47,941 nucleotides of DNA from Akkermansiaceae bacterium. Its GTDB lineage: Bacteria > Verrucomicrobiota > Verrucomicrobiia > Verrucomicrobiales > Akkermansiaceae. A program made the position numbers and the translations under genes. This document shows, in pieces, positions 19,046-27,555 of this stretch. The stretch spans positions 1 to 47,941 of the forward strand of contig JAJQCV010000126.1 in NCBI GenBank assembly GCA_021202525.1, read 5' to 3'. Position 1 is the stretch's first letter, and the number at the start of each line of letters is the position of its first letter. The notes under the pieces are model-generated. The model had not been told where the DNA came from, ran no database searches, and worked only from the letters and a program-made list of their open reading frames with translations.

Positions 19046-21178
19046 ATGCGTCTTTGTTTTCTTCCTCTGCTCTCTCTGATTGCGTTCACGCCTGCCGTTC
19101 ATGCCCAGTCGCCGGACAGGCATCCTCTGTATGAACCCGCCCTAGCTTCCGCGGGAGCGGTACAGGATGCGGGCAACCTGTTTGCCGGAGCCAAAGTAAC
19201 CGCTTCCGGCCATTACGGCAATGACCGTCCTGAACTGGCGGTGGATGGTCGGTCGGCTGACGGAGACAAATACTGGGGATGTGAAAATCTGCCCGTCTGG
19301 CTCCAAGTGGACATGGGGCAGTCCCGTGTTCTGTCCTCCCTGCATGTATGGCCCTATTGGAAGGGCGGTCGTATATACAAGTATAAAATAGAAGGCTCCA
19401 GGGACGGCAAAAGCTGGGAAATGCTGGCGGACCAGTCCTCCAACAGCATTGCCGCCACGGCGGAGGGGGTGCCTTTCAAATTCAATCCGCGGACGGTCCG
19501 GTACGTCAAAATCACTTTTCTGGGCAACAGCGCAGGCAACGGCAAGGGAGGCCATCTGGTGGAAATCAAGGGATATGGACCGGATGCCTCCCTGGAACTG
19601 AAAGCGGCGGCCGTGAAGGACTATGACCGCCTGCCCTACGGTGAAATGCCGAAGGCGGACATGCTCCAGGACGCGCTCCGCCTTTCCGGGTGGCGGGGGG
19701 AACGGGCCGGCGGCCAGATTGCCGTCTGGTCATCCCAGCCGCAGCCGCAGCTGGCCGTATCCTGCCCGGGGGTCAAAAATGCGTCCGGACAGGTCATTCC
19801 CGTCCGCGTGTCCATGGTGCGCTACACGAAGGCCGGGAACAGGCCCGTAGCGGATGTGATCGGCACGGAAAAGCGCTGTGACCTGCAGGCCGGCATCGTA
19901 CGCCCCGCCTGGGTGGAAATCAATATTCCCGCGGCGGCAAGACCCGGAATATACAAGGGCAACATTACCGTAACCTCTGAAAACAGCCCGGCCGTGAACG
20001 TGCCCGTGACGCTGGAAGTGGCACCGGAATCGCTCCCGGCCCCCGCCGGTTGGCGGGTGCATCTGGACCTCTGGCAGCATCCGCAGGCCGTTGCCCGGTG
20101 GCACGATGTGGAACCGTGGTCCCCGGAGCATTTCGCCCTGATGAAGCCGGTGATGAAAAGGCTGGCGGAAGCCGGCCAGAAAGCCGTCACCTGTTCCCTG
20201 ATTGACGAAGCCTGGAACGGCCAGACCTACGACTGGTGGCCGTCCATGATCGAATGGATCAAGGGCAGGGACGGTAAAATGCGTTATGACTACACCAACT
20301 TTGACAAATGGGTCTCCTTCATGCTCAACGATGTGGGGATCAAGGAACAGATCACCTGCTACACCATGATTCCGTGGTCCCTGAAAGTCCGTTATCTGGA
20401 TGAAGCTTCCGGACAATACAAATTCCTGGAACTCAAGCCCGGCGACCCTTCGTACGAAGCCATCTGGGGGCCCTTCCTGACGGACTTCCGGAAACACGTC
20501 AAAAGCAGGGGATGGCTGGACAAAACCTGCATCGGGCTGGACGAACGGCCGGATGCCATGGTGAAGGCGGCCAAGGACGTGCTGGACAAGTATGCCCCGG
20601 AATTCAAAATCGTTTCCGCCGTTAACCATCCTACGGCCATGACACGGGACGTGTATGACGTTTCCCCCGTGATCGGCCATGCGGAGACGGTCATGGGAGA
20701 CCTGCTGGCGCAGCGTAAAAAGCAGGGGAAAAAAACCACCTTCTATGTCTGCGTCACCCCCCAAAAGCCCAACACCTTCACCATGTCTCCGCTGGCGGAA
20801 GCCGAATGGCTTCCCCTCTTTGCCGCCGCCAACCATCTGGACGGCTTCCTGAGGTGGGCGTACAACTCCTGGAACCGCAATCCGTTTGAGAAAACCGACT
20901 TCGGGAACTGGCCTGCGGGAGACTGTTACCTGGTTTATCCCGGCAACCTCAGTTCCCTGCGGTTTGAAAAGCTGCGCGACGGCCTGGAAGAATTTGAAAA
21001 GGTCAACATCCTGCGTTCCCGCGCCGCAAAAAGCCCGAAGGCGAAAGCCGCCGTAGCCCGCATGGACGAGGAACTGTCCAAACTCTTCACCGTGGAAAAG
21101 AGCCGGGGCAGCGCCCATGAAGACGACGTGCGCAAGGCCCGTGAAATCATCCGGAAGACGGCGGAAGCCACTCGCTGA
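19046..21178 (+). CDS. secreted DUF4091 / GH123-like glycosidase with F5/8 type C domain
   Basis: A 710-residue exported protein. A signal peptide covers residues 1-20 (ending VHAQ). An F5/8 type C (discoidin-like) carbohydrate-binding domain occupies about residues 45-175 (VTASGHYGNDRPELAVDGR, WLQVDMGQSRVLSSLHVWPYW). A barrel-like C-terminal region (about 330-650) resembles DUF4091 and GH123 beta-N-acetylgalactosaminidases. GLDERPDAM near residue 495 contains a D-E pair like the catalytic pair described for GH123. Its likely role is removal of N-acetylgalactosamine from host glycans, which would fit a mucin degrader; substrate is inferred only. The start ATG at 19046 follows hisF after 51 bp. 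There is no glycan operon around it. Confidence 0.8.
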   Translation: MRLCFLPLLSLIAFTPAVHAQSPDRHPLYEPALASAGAVQDAGNLFAGAKVTASGHYGNDRPELAVDGRSADGDKYWGCENLPVWLQVDMGQSRVLSSLHVWPYWKGGRIYKYKIEGSRDGKSWEMLADQSSNSIAATAEGVPFKFNPRTVRYVKITFLGNSAGNGKGGHLVEIKGYGPDASLELKAAAVKDYDRLPYGEMPKADMLQDALRLSGWRGERAGGQIAVWSSQPQPQLAVSCPGVKNASGQVIPVRVSMVRYTKAGNRPVADVIGTEKRCDLQAGIVRPAWVEINIPAAARPGIYKGNITVTSENSPAVNVPVTLEVAPESLPAPAGWRVHLDLWQHPQAVARWHDVEPWSPEHFALMKPVMKRLAEAGQKAVTCSLIDEAWNGQTYDWWPSMIEWIKGRDGKMRYDYTNFDKWVSFMLNDVGIKEQITCYTMIPWSLKVRYLDEASGQYKFLELKPGDPSYEAIWGPFLTDFRKHVKSRGWLDKTCIGLDERPDAMVKAAKDVLDKYAPEFKIVSAVNHPTAMTRDVYDVSPVIGHAETVMGDLLAQRKKQGKKTTFYVCVTPQKPNTFTMSPLAEAEWLPLFAAANHLDGFLRWAYNSWNRNPFEKTDFGNWPAGDCYLVYPGNLSSLRFEKLRDGLEEFEKVNILRSRAAKSPKAKAAVARMDEELSKLFTVEKSRGSAHEDDVRKAREIIRKTAEATR

Positions 21179-21260
21179 CCCTTCCGGGAAAGAAGAGGGA
21201 GATGACAGGTTGCTGCTTCTTCCCGTGGCATGGGGGCGTGGGAAAACCGGAGAAGATGGA

Positions 21261-21581
21261 TTATCTTCCTCTTTGCTGATAGGCGCACCCCCATGCGGCC
21301 ATGGAAGCCAGGATGGGGTGCAGACTGTAGCCCAGCTCCGTAAGGGTATATTCCACGCGCGGGGGTACTTCTGCGTAAACCTTGCGGGTAAGCAGGCCGT
21401 CTTCTTCCATGGTTCTTAAGTGGGCGGTAAGAACCTTCTGCGTCACCGGGCCGATGGATTTGCGAAGTTCCCCGAACCGCCGGGTACCCTGAAGCAGTTC
21501 CCGGATGATCAGCACTTTCCAGCGGGAGGAAATCAGTTGAAGAGTCGTTTCAACGGGACAGGGGGAAGGTTGATAAGTCAT
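21261..21581 (-). CDS. HxlR-family winged helix-turn-helix regulator
   Basis: A 106-residue protein with the full HxlR signature: CPVETTLQLISSRWKVLII at the N terminus (with the family's conserved cysteine near residue 8), then ELLQGTRRFGELRKSIG, the recognition-helix region TQKVLTAHLRTMEEDGLL and the wing RKVYAEVPPRVEYTLTELG. Members are DNA-binding regulators that often sense electrophiles or redox stress through that cysteine. It is transcribed divergently from the adjacent cupin gene, whose control is its most likely job; a perfect inverted repeat lies in the shared 124-bp gap. Confidence 0.93.
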   Translation of the reverse strand: MTYQPSPCPVETTLQLISSRWKVLIIRELLQGTRRFGELRKSIGPVTQKVLTAHLRTMEEDGLLTRKVYAEVPPRVEYTLTELGYSLHPILASMAAWGCAYQQRGR

Positions 21582-21668
21582 TGGTTTTATTCAATGGTTT
21601 CTTTTTGGTGCCTAGAGTACAATTTTCTGCCTACTTTACAGAAAGGCTGTTAATCCTTATGGTAGTGT

Positions 21669-21691
21669 GTGCTTGCCGGAACGGCAAGCAC
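21669..21691. repeat. perfect inverted repeat between HxlR regulator and cupin genes
   Basis: Arms GTGCTTGCCG (21669-21678) and CGGCAAGCAC (21682-21691) with a three-base GAA spacer. It ends 14 bp before the cupin ATG. It could be an operator for the HxlR protein or a hairpin in the cupin leader; there is no T-run, so a terminator is unlikely. Confidence 0.6.
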
Positions 21692-21705
21692 GAACAAATA
21701 ATATC

Positions 21706-22143
21706 ATGAACAAGATCGTTATTGCCAATTACAGGGAAATGGAGCCCCAGGTTATCAGCCAGGGCGGCAACTCCTTTGTGGTGAAATCCCTCATGGAGGA
21801 AGCGGAGACGGGTAAATGCACGGCCAATTTCGTGGAAGTGGAGCCCGGGCGGTTTGCCTACGGCTACCATTATCATGAAGTAAATGAAGAGGTGTTTTAC
21901 ATCATCAGGGGACATGCCGTTGTACGTACTCCGGAGGGTGAAAAAAATCTGAAGGAAGGGGATATCATCGCATTTCCTGCCAGTCCCGAGGGAGCGCACG
22001 TAATCCGCAACGGGTCCGCCACGGAAAAGCTGGTCTATCTGGATGTAGGCACCCGCATCATGCCTGATGTGGTGCACTTCCCGGATATGAAGTCAGGAAT
22101 GGTATGTTCTTCCTCAGGAGTGCACCATTTCCAGGAATCCTGA
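21706..22143 (+). CDS. cupin domain protein
   Basis: A 145-residue single-domain cupin. The two cupin motifs are present: the first as GYHYHEVNEEVFYIIRG (residues about 50-66, with metal-ligand-type histidines and glutamate) and the second as GDIIAFPASPEGAHVIRN (residues about 85-102). Cupins of this size bind a metal and serve as small isomerases, dioxygenases or sensors; the activity cannot be told from sequence. The start is ATG at 21706; an upstream frame from 21667 runs through an inverted repeat and is not preferred. It is divergent from the HxlR regulator. Confidence 0.85.
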   Translation: MNKIVIANYREMEPQVISQGGNSFVVKSLMEEAETGKCTANFVEVEPGRFAYGYHYHEVNEEVFYIIRGHAVVRTPEGEKNLKEGDIIAFPASPEGAHVIRNGSATEKLVYLDVGTRIMPDVVHFPDMKSGMVCSSSGVHHFQES

Positions 22144-22607
22144 GAGAAGCTGCTGCCCTGGTAACCCCGGTTCCGTTTTTTCCGGACGCAGTCTGACTTC
22201 CTTCGGGTTGCGCCCGGAAATCAAAGCATATACGGCAAATGGCTGTAAAAGAGGAAGAGGAGGTAATTTCAAGAAATGCGAGGGATTTTTTCCAAGCAGG
22301 AAGGACAAAAAATGGAAATGTCTATACCCTGCATGGGAAAAGAAGATCGGGAAATAAATTTTATTGCTGGAGTAAAAAGCTCATGGATTCATTTTCCCTT
22401 TTCCCGATATTGTCAACCAAAGCCTCTTCGGCAGGCTGGGAGAGTGTGACGGCCTGTCCTGTGGTTTCTGCCTTATCATGCATAGGCCTAGTTTCAGGTA
22501 GCGGTGTTTTCGAGCCATGTTTTCCACAGGGCCCGCGCCGGGGCTTGATTATTTTTCTTGTATTGAAAGCACAGCAACCATATGTTTGAAGCATCAGGAG
22601 TGTTTTG
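22144..22607. other. non-coding gap after the cupin gene
   Basis: About 460 bp with no convincing gene. The open frame that crosses it (22239-22589, plus) has unlikely composition. A DnaA-box-like TTTTCCACA occurs near 22522, isolated and probably chance. A good Shine-Dalgarno for the next gene lies at the end (AGGAG at 22596-22600). Confidence 0.5.
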
Positions 22608-23036
22608 ATGTACGGGAATATCATTCTGCTTGCGTTTTTTCTGCTGACGTCCATTACTCCGGGAATGGAGCTGGATGCGGAGTATTGCTTTTCCCCCATG
22701 GGGTACTTGATGATAGACTCCTTTTTGTTTGCAGGGTGTTTCTGTTTCCAGCTGGTGATGATTTTCATCCAGTGCGGGAATCCGTGGCAGGGAAAGGCAT
22801 GTGAAAAGCCTTCCCTGAAAAAATTCCTGCTGCTCCGGGGACCGTGGAGCTGGGGCTATTTCCTGATATGGTTCCTGGCGGCTCTCGGTGTGGGGCAGGC
22901 TGTCCATTTGCTGTTGTTTGAGGATTGGAGAAACGGCTGGTTGTGGATAGACACGCTGGGGATTGCTGCTGCCTGTGCGGGGTTGGCGGCCGGACACGCC
23001 GCAGGATTGAGGCTGTGGAAAAGAAGACTTCCGTAA
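22608..23036 (+). CDS. small membrane protein of unknown function
   Basis: A 142-residue protein with four likely membrane segments: residues about 4-20, 32-54, 78-98 and 112-130. I do not recognise a family. The start is ATG at 22608, preceded by AGGAG seven bases upstream, one of the better ribosome-binding sites in this window; this supports it as a real gene. It has no tight neighbours: non-coding stretches lie on both sides. Confidence 0.65.
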   Translation: MYGNIILLAFFLLTSITPGMELDAEYCFSPMGYLMIDSFLFAGCFCFQLVMIFIQCGNPWQGKACEKPSLKKFLLLRGPWSWGYFLIWFLAALGVGQAVHLLLFEDWRNGWLWIDTLGIAAACAGLAAGHAAGLRLWKRRLP

Positions 23037-23536
23037 ATCATTTCCATGGGAGGCAGCGGCGGAATGAAATGAAGGGCTGATTCCGCTGGAGGCCTACAGA
23101 ATGGGCAGTATTTCTTCCCTCCGTTTCCGTTCGGCTTCATGGCAGGGCACCGTTTGAGATTGATGCAGGTAATCCAGCGCCGTTTCTCCGCCGGCAGGCA
23201 CTTTTTGACCAAAAGTAATCGGTAACAATTAGCCTGGGAAGAATAGAATGGCCCTCATTCATTCTCGAATTAGCCAGTCTTCCTCATCCGTTCGGCAAAG
23301 GCCGTGTTTTTCCAATTCTGAAAGGAATGAATTCCAGCATGTTTTCCTGCTTCGGAAAAAACCATGCCCAGCATAAGAAATAGCGGCGAAAGCTCGCAAT
23401 AGAGCTGAGTGGCAGGAAGGGAAGGACGGAACCATAAGGATATTCATGTTCCCGACTGTTATAGATGGATGAAGCAATAAAAACGCCCCTGGCGGAAGAA
23501 CCGCGCAGGGGCGTTGAAATTCAGGAGGGATAACCC
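23037..23536. other. non-coding gap before nifJ terminator
   Basis: About 500 bp between the small membrane protein and nifJ (which reads toward it). The only open frame of note (23259-23477, minus, 72 codons) has no recognisable domain or ribosome-binding site. The right end holds the nifJ terminator. Confidence 0.5.
23477..23515 (-). terminator. intrinsic terminator of nifJ
   Basis: Ten-base perfect stem AACGCCCCTG (23482-23491) and CAGGGGCGTT (23506-23515), with further GCGG/CCGC pairing inside. On the minus strand it is followed by five T residues. It lies 21 bp past the nifJ stop. Confidence 0.85.
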
Positions 23537-26500
23537 TTATTCCGCGTCCGCAGGTTTTTCAACGGGCATCGCGGCCATGTTCTGGTACAGGTTCCAGCGG
23601 CGCCAGACGTCCTTCTGGGCCTGTTCAAGGAGGTTTTCGAATTCTTCCTTGTTGGTCTTGGCCAGAAGCTTGAAGCGGTTTTCGCTGAGCAGGACGTCGC
23701 GCAGGTCGCCCTTCGGTCCCTTGCCTTCCACGATCAGCGGATTCTTGCCCTGGAGGGCCAGATCCGGATTGTAGCGGTACAGGAGGATGCGGCCCGTGTC
23801 CACCCAGGCCTTCTGCTGCTGCAGGCCCTTGGCCATGTTGATGCCGTGGGAAATGCAGTGGGAGTAGGCGATGATCAGGGCGGGGCCGTCGTAGGCTTCC
23901 GCTTCCACGAAGGCTTTCAGCGTGTGTTCGTCCTTCGCGCCGAGGGCGACGGAGGCCACATACACGTTGCCGTAGGTCATGGCCATCAGGCCCAGGTCCT
24001 TCTTCACGCTGTGCTTGCCGGTCGTGGCGAATTTGGCCACGGCTGCGCGCGGGGTGGACTTGGAGCATTGGCCGCCGGTGTTGGAATATACTTCCGTGTC
24101 CATGACCAGCACTTTCACATTCCTGCCGGTGGACAGGATGTGGTCCAGACCGCCGTAACCGATGTCGTAAGCCCAGCCGTCGCCGCCGAGAATCCAGACG
24201 CTCTTGCGGACCAGCTTGTCCGCCAGGGTGAGGAGGCGTGCGCATTCCGGCTTGCCGGTGATTCTCTGCTTCAGTTCCGCGACGTTTTCACGCTGTTCGG
24301 CGATGTCGGCTTCGTCCTTCTGCGGGTTGGCAAGGATCTTGTCCACCAGTTCCTGGCCGACGATGCCGGCGGCGTCATGGAGGAGTTCGATGGCGTGTTC
24401 CATCTGCTTGTCCAGGGAAACGCGGAAGCCAAGACCGAATTCGGCGTTGTCTTCAAAGAGGGAGTTGGACCAGGCGGGACCGCGTCCTTCGGAGTCATGG
24501 GACCATGGGGTGGTGGGCAGGTTGCCGCCGTAAATGGAGGAGCAGCCCGTGGCGTTGGCGACCACCAGGCGGTTGCCGAAGAGCTGGGAGAGCATCTTCA
24601 CGTACGGGGTTTCGCCGCAGCCGGCGCAGGCCCCGGAGAATTCGAACAGCGGGCGGAGCACCTGCATGGAGCGGATGTTGTCCGTCTTCACCTTGGTGCG
24701 GTCCACGTCCGGCAGGCTCATGAAAAAGTCCCAGTTGGCTTCCTCCTTGTCGTGGATCTTCTCGTTGGGAACCATCGTCAGGGCCTTGTGGGTCGGGTCC
24801 GTCTTGCTCTTGGCCGGGCAGACGTCGGAGCAGAGCGTGCAGCCCGTGCAGTCGTCCGGGGAGACCTGGATGACAAATTTTTCACCTTTCCAGTCCGGAT
24901 GTTTGGCATCCAGGCATTCAAAGCCTTCAGGGGCGCCGGCCAGAGCGGCCGGGGAGAAGAACTTGCTGCGGATGGCGGCGTGCGGGCAGACGGCCGTGCA
25001 CTTGCCGCACTGGATGCAGAGGGTGGGATCCCATTCCGGCAGGTCCAGGGCGAGGTTGCGTTTTTCGTACTGAGAGGTGCCGTTCGGGAAGGTGCCGTCC
25101 ACGGGCATCTGGCTGACGGGGATGCTGTCCCCTTCACCGCACATCATTTTGCCCAGAACGTCCTGGACATATTCCGGAGCGTTGGCGGACATCACCGCCG
25201 GGATGGCGTGGCCGTTGACGGTCTTGCCGGTGGTGTCCACCCGGTGCAGGTTGTCCAGCGTGGCGTCCACGGCGGCGATGTTCTTGTCCACCACTTCCTG
25301 CCCCTTCTTGGAGTAGGTCTTGGCGATGGCCTTCTTGATGTAGCCGATGGCTTCATCTGCGGGAATCACGCCGGCCAGCTTGAAGAAGCAGGTTTGCATG
25401 ATCATGTTGATGCGGCCGCCCATGCCCGTCTTGCGGGCCACGGAGAACGCGTCGATCGTGTAAAGCTTGATATTCTTGTCCAGGATCTGCTGCTGCATGC
25501 GGGCCGGCAGCGTGTCCCACAGCTTGTCCGCCGGATGCGGGCTGTTCATCAGGAAGGTGGCGCCGTTGGCGGCGTTCTTCAGGAAGTCGAACAGGTTCAG
25601 CAGGGAGGGCTGGTGCAGGGCCAGGAAGTTCGCCTTGGTGATCAGGTACGTGGACTTGATCGGGCGCGGGCCGAAGCGCAGGTGGGAGATGGTGGAGGAG
25701 CCGGACTTCTTGGAGTCGTACACGAAGTAGCCCTGAACGTACAGGTCCGTGTGCTGGCCGATGATCTTGATGGCGTCCTTGTTGGCGCCCACGGTGCCGT
25801 CGGAACCGAGGCCGAAGAACATGGCGCGCGTCACATCGTCCGCTTCCGTGGAGTAGTCTTCATCGTAGGGAAGGCTGGTGCCCAGCACGTCGTCGTTGAT
25901 GCCGATCGTGAAGTGGTTCTTGGGCTTGTCCTGGGCGAGGTTGTCATAGACTCCCTTGACCATGGCGGGGGTGAATTCCTTGGAGGACAGGCCGTAGCGT
26001 CCGCCGACCACCGTGGGCATGCCGTTGGTGAAGGCAAGGTCTCCGCTGGCCTGGGCGTCAAAGAGGGCCTGGATAACGTCCTGGTGGAGCGGTTCGCCCT
26101 GGGCGCCGGGTTCCTTCGTGCGGTCCAGCACGGCAATCTTTTTAACCGTGGCGGGAAGGGCCTTGATGAGTTCCGCGGCGGGGAAGGGGCGGAACAGGCG
26201 TACTTTCAGCACGCCCACCTTGGCGTTTTCACGGGCGATCATGGCTTCCACCGTTTCTTCCACGGCTTCGGCGCCGGAACCCATCAGGATGATGACGTTT
26301 TCAGCGTCCGGCGCGCCCGTGTAATCCACCAGGTGGTAGGAGCGGCCCGTCAGGGACGCGAATTTGTCCATGGCCTTCTGCACGATGGCGGGGGTGGCGG
26401 CATAGAACGTGTTGACCGTTTCGCGGCCCTGGAAGTAAACGTCCGGATTCTGGGCGGTGCCGCGCAGAACCGGGGCGTCCGGCGTCAGGGCGCGTTCGCG

Positions 26501-27121
26501 GAAGGAATCCAGCCATTCCGTCTTCACCATGGCGTTCAGCGTATCGTCGGAAATGTCGGCGATCTTGCCGATTTCATGGGACGTGCGGAACCCGTCGAAG
26601 AAGTTCATGAAGGGAATGCGGGATTCCAGCGTGGCGGCGTGGGAAATGGCGGCAAAGTCCGCGGCTTCCTGCGTGGAAGAACCGCAAAGCATGGCCCAGC
26701 CGCAGGAGCGGGCGCTCATCACGTCGCTGTGGTCGCCAAAAATGGACAGGGCCTGGTAGGCCAGGGACCGGGCCGCCACATGGAACACGGCCGGAGTCAG
26801 TTCCCCGGCAATCTTGAACATGTTCGGAATCATCAGCAGGAGACCCTGGGATGCCGTGAAGGTCGTCGCCAGGGAACCGGTCTGGAGGGCGCCGTGAACG
26901 GTGCCTGCGGCGCCGCCTTCACTTTGCATTTCCACGACGGAGGGAACGGTCCCCCACAGGTTCTTCCGGTTGACGGCCGCCCAGCTTTCGGCGGATTCAC
27001 CCATCGGAGAAGACGGGGTAATGGGGTAAATGGCAATGACTTCAGAAAAACGATAGGCTACAGAGGCTACGGCTTCGTTAGCGTCAATCGTGCTGTAAGT
27101 TACGGTTTTTTGATCACTCAT
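23537..27121 (-). CDS. nifJ: pyruvate:ferredoxin (flavodoxin) oxidoreductase
   Basis: A 1194-residue single-chain pyruvate:ferredoxin oxidoreductase, the usual length for the fused form. It oxidises pyruvate with CoA to acetyl-CoA and CO2, reducing ferredoxin or flavodoxin, which suits anaerobic fermentation. N-terminal domain: AIYPITPSSPMGE. Two 4Fe-4S cluster motifs lie mid-protein (CIQCGKCTAVCP and CTGCTLCSDVCP). A further cysteine pair is in GACAGCGETPYVK, followed by the thiamine-diphosphate site (GDGWAYDIGYGG and then NTGGQCSKSTPRAA). The ATG at 27121 (MSDQKTVTYSTIDANEA) gives the conserved start; an extended frame to 27289 is spurious. It is monocistronic with its own promoter and terminator. 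Confidence 0.97.
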   Translation of the reverse strand: MSDQKTVTYSTIDANEAVASVAYRFSEVIAIYPITPSSPMGESAESWAAVNRKNLWGTVPSVVEMQSEGGAAGTVHGALQTGSLATTFTASQGLLLMIPNMFKIAGELTPAVFHVAARSLAYQALSIFGDHSDVMSARSCGWAMLCGSSTQEAADFAAISHAATLESRIPFMNFFDGFRTSHEIGKIADISDDTLNAMVKTEWLDSFRERALTPDAPVLRGTAQNPDVYFQGRETVNTFYAATPAIVQKAMDKFASLTGRSYHLVDYTGAPDAENVIILMGSGAEAVEETVEAMIARENAKVGVLKVRLFRPFPAAELIKALPATVKKIAVLDRTKEPGAQGEPLHQDVIQALFDAQASGDLAFTNGMPTVVGGRYGLSSKEFTPAMVKGVYDNLAQDKPKNHFTIGINDDVLGTSLPYDEDYSTEADDVTRAMFFGLGSDGTVGANKDAIKIIGQHTDLYVQGYFVYDSKKSGSSTISHLRFGPRPIKSTYLITKANFLALHQPSLLNLFDFLKNAANGATFLMNSPHPADKLWDTLPARMQQQILDKNIKLYTIDAFSVARKTGMGGRINMIMQTCFFKLAGVIPADEAIGYIKKAIAKTYSKKGQEVVDKNIAAVDATLDNLHRVDTTGKTVNGHAIPAVMSANAPEYVQDVLGKMMCGEGDSIPVSQMPVDGTFPNGTSQYEKRNLALDLPEWDPTLCIQCGKCTAVCPHAAIRSKFFSPAALAGAPEGFECLDAKHPDWKGEKFVIQVSPDDCTGCTLCSDVCPAKSKTDPTHKALTMVPNEKIHDKEEANWDFFMSLPDVDRTKVKTDNIRSMQVLRPLFEFSGACAGCGETPYVKMLSQLFGNRLVVANATGCSSIYGGNLPTTPWSHDSEGRGPAWSNSLFEDNAEFGLGFRVSLDKQMEHAIELLHDAAGIVGQELVDKILANPQKDEADIAEQRENVAELKQRITGKPECARLLTLADKLVRKSVWILGGDGWAYDIGYGGLDHILSTGRNVKVLVMDTEVYSNTGGQCSKSTPRAAVAKFATTGKHSVKKDLGLMAMTYGNVYVASVALGAKDEHTLKAFVEAEAYDGPALIIAYSHCISHGINMAKGLQQQKAWVDTGRILLYRYNPDLALQGKNPLIVEGKGPKGDLRDVLLSENRFKLLAKTNKEEFENLLEQAQKDVWRRWNLYQNMAAMPVEKPADAE

Positions 27122-27555
27122 AAGTCTGCACGGATAGTATAATTGATAAATAAGGTGCGTCTTAACGGGGGTAGTTATAACATGTCCGGCTCCAAAGGTA
27201 AAAGCAATTATGCGTATGTGGCCCCCTGCCGTCCATTTTTTATAATAAGACCAGATACGGACCAGAGAGAAAAATGCCGCCTCCGGCATATGATATTGGT
27301 TTTCTTAGAGAAAGCTTGTCTTTTGGAAAACGGGGTCAGTATGTTAAAAATGCAATTTCAGGATATTTGCCGGAACTTCCTCGACTACGGAAAAAGCGGC
27401 TCTTCTCTCCTCCGCAGACCGGTTGCGGAGAATGGAATCCTCCCCGCGGAATGCAGGGGGTAAACGGCATTTCATGCCAGACGGGGCGCCAAAAATGGAT
27501 TCTGCCTGACAATCCGCTAGCCAAAACGGAGTCAAGCCTTTAAAATCCCCGCACT
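27122..27555. other. divergent intergenic region between nifJ and lysS
   Basis: About 430 bp shared by two divergent genes. The nifJ-proximal end is AT-rich and holds a promoter candidate. The rest shows no convincing coding frame; a short TAAAAT at 27541-27546 just before lysS has no good -35 partner. Confidence 0.5.
27136..27165 (-). promoter_or_regulatory. candidate promoter of nifJ
   Basis: Read on the minus strand: TTAAGA (27165-27160) and TATACT (27141-27136) with an 18-base spacer, ending 15 bp before the nifJ ATG. The -10 is good; the -35 is weak. Confidence 0.4.

Noticed and set aside
22521-22530. DnaA box-like TTTTCCACA
   Set aside because: A single copy far from the cluster at 4.6 kb; expected by chance in 48 kb.
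23846-27142. Plus-strand open frame of over 1000 codons
   Set aside because: It lies entirely antisense to nifJ, whose protein is unmistakable; high-GC codon use opens the opposite strand.
27122-27289. N-terminal extension of the pyruvate:ferredoxin oxidoreductase
   Set aside because: The extra 56 residues have no family counterpart and would cover the promoter region.
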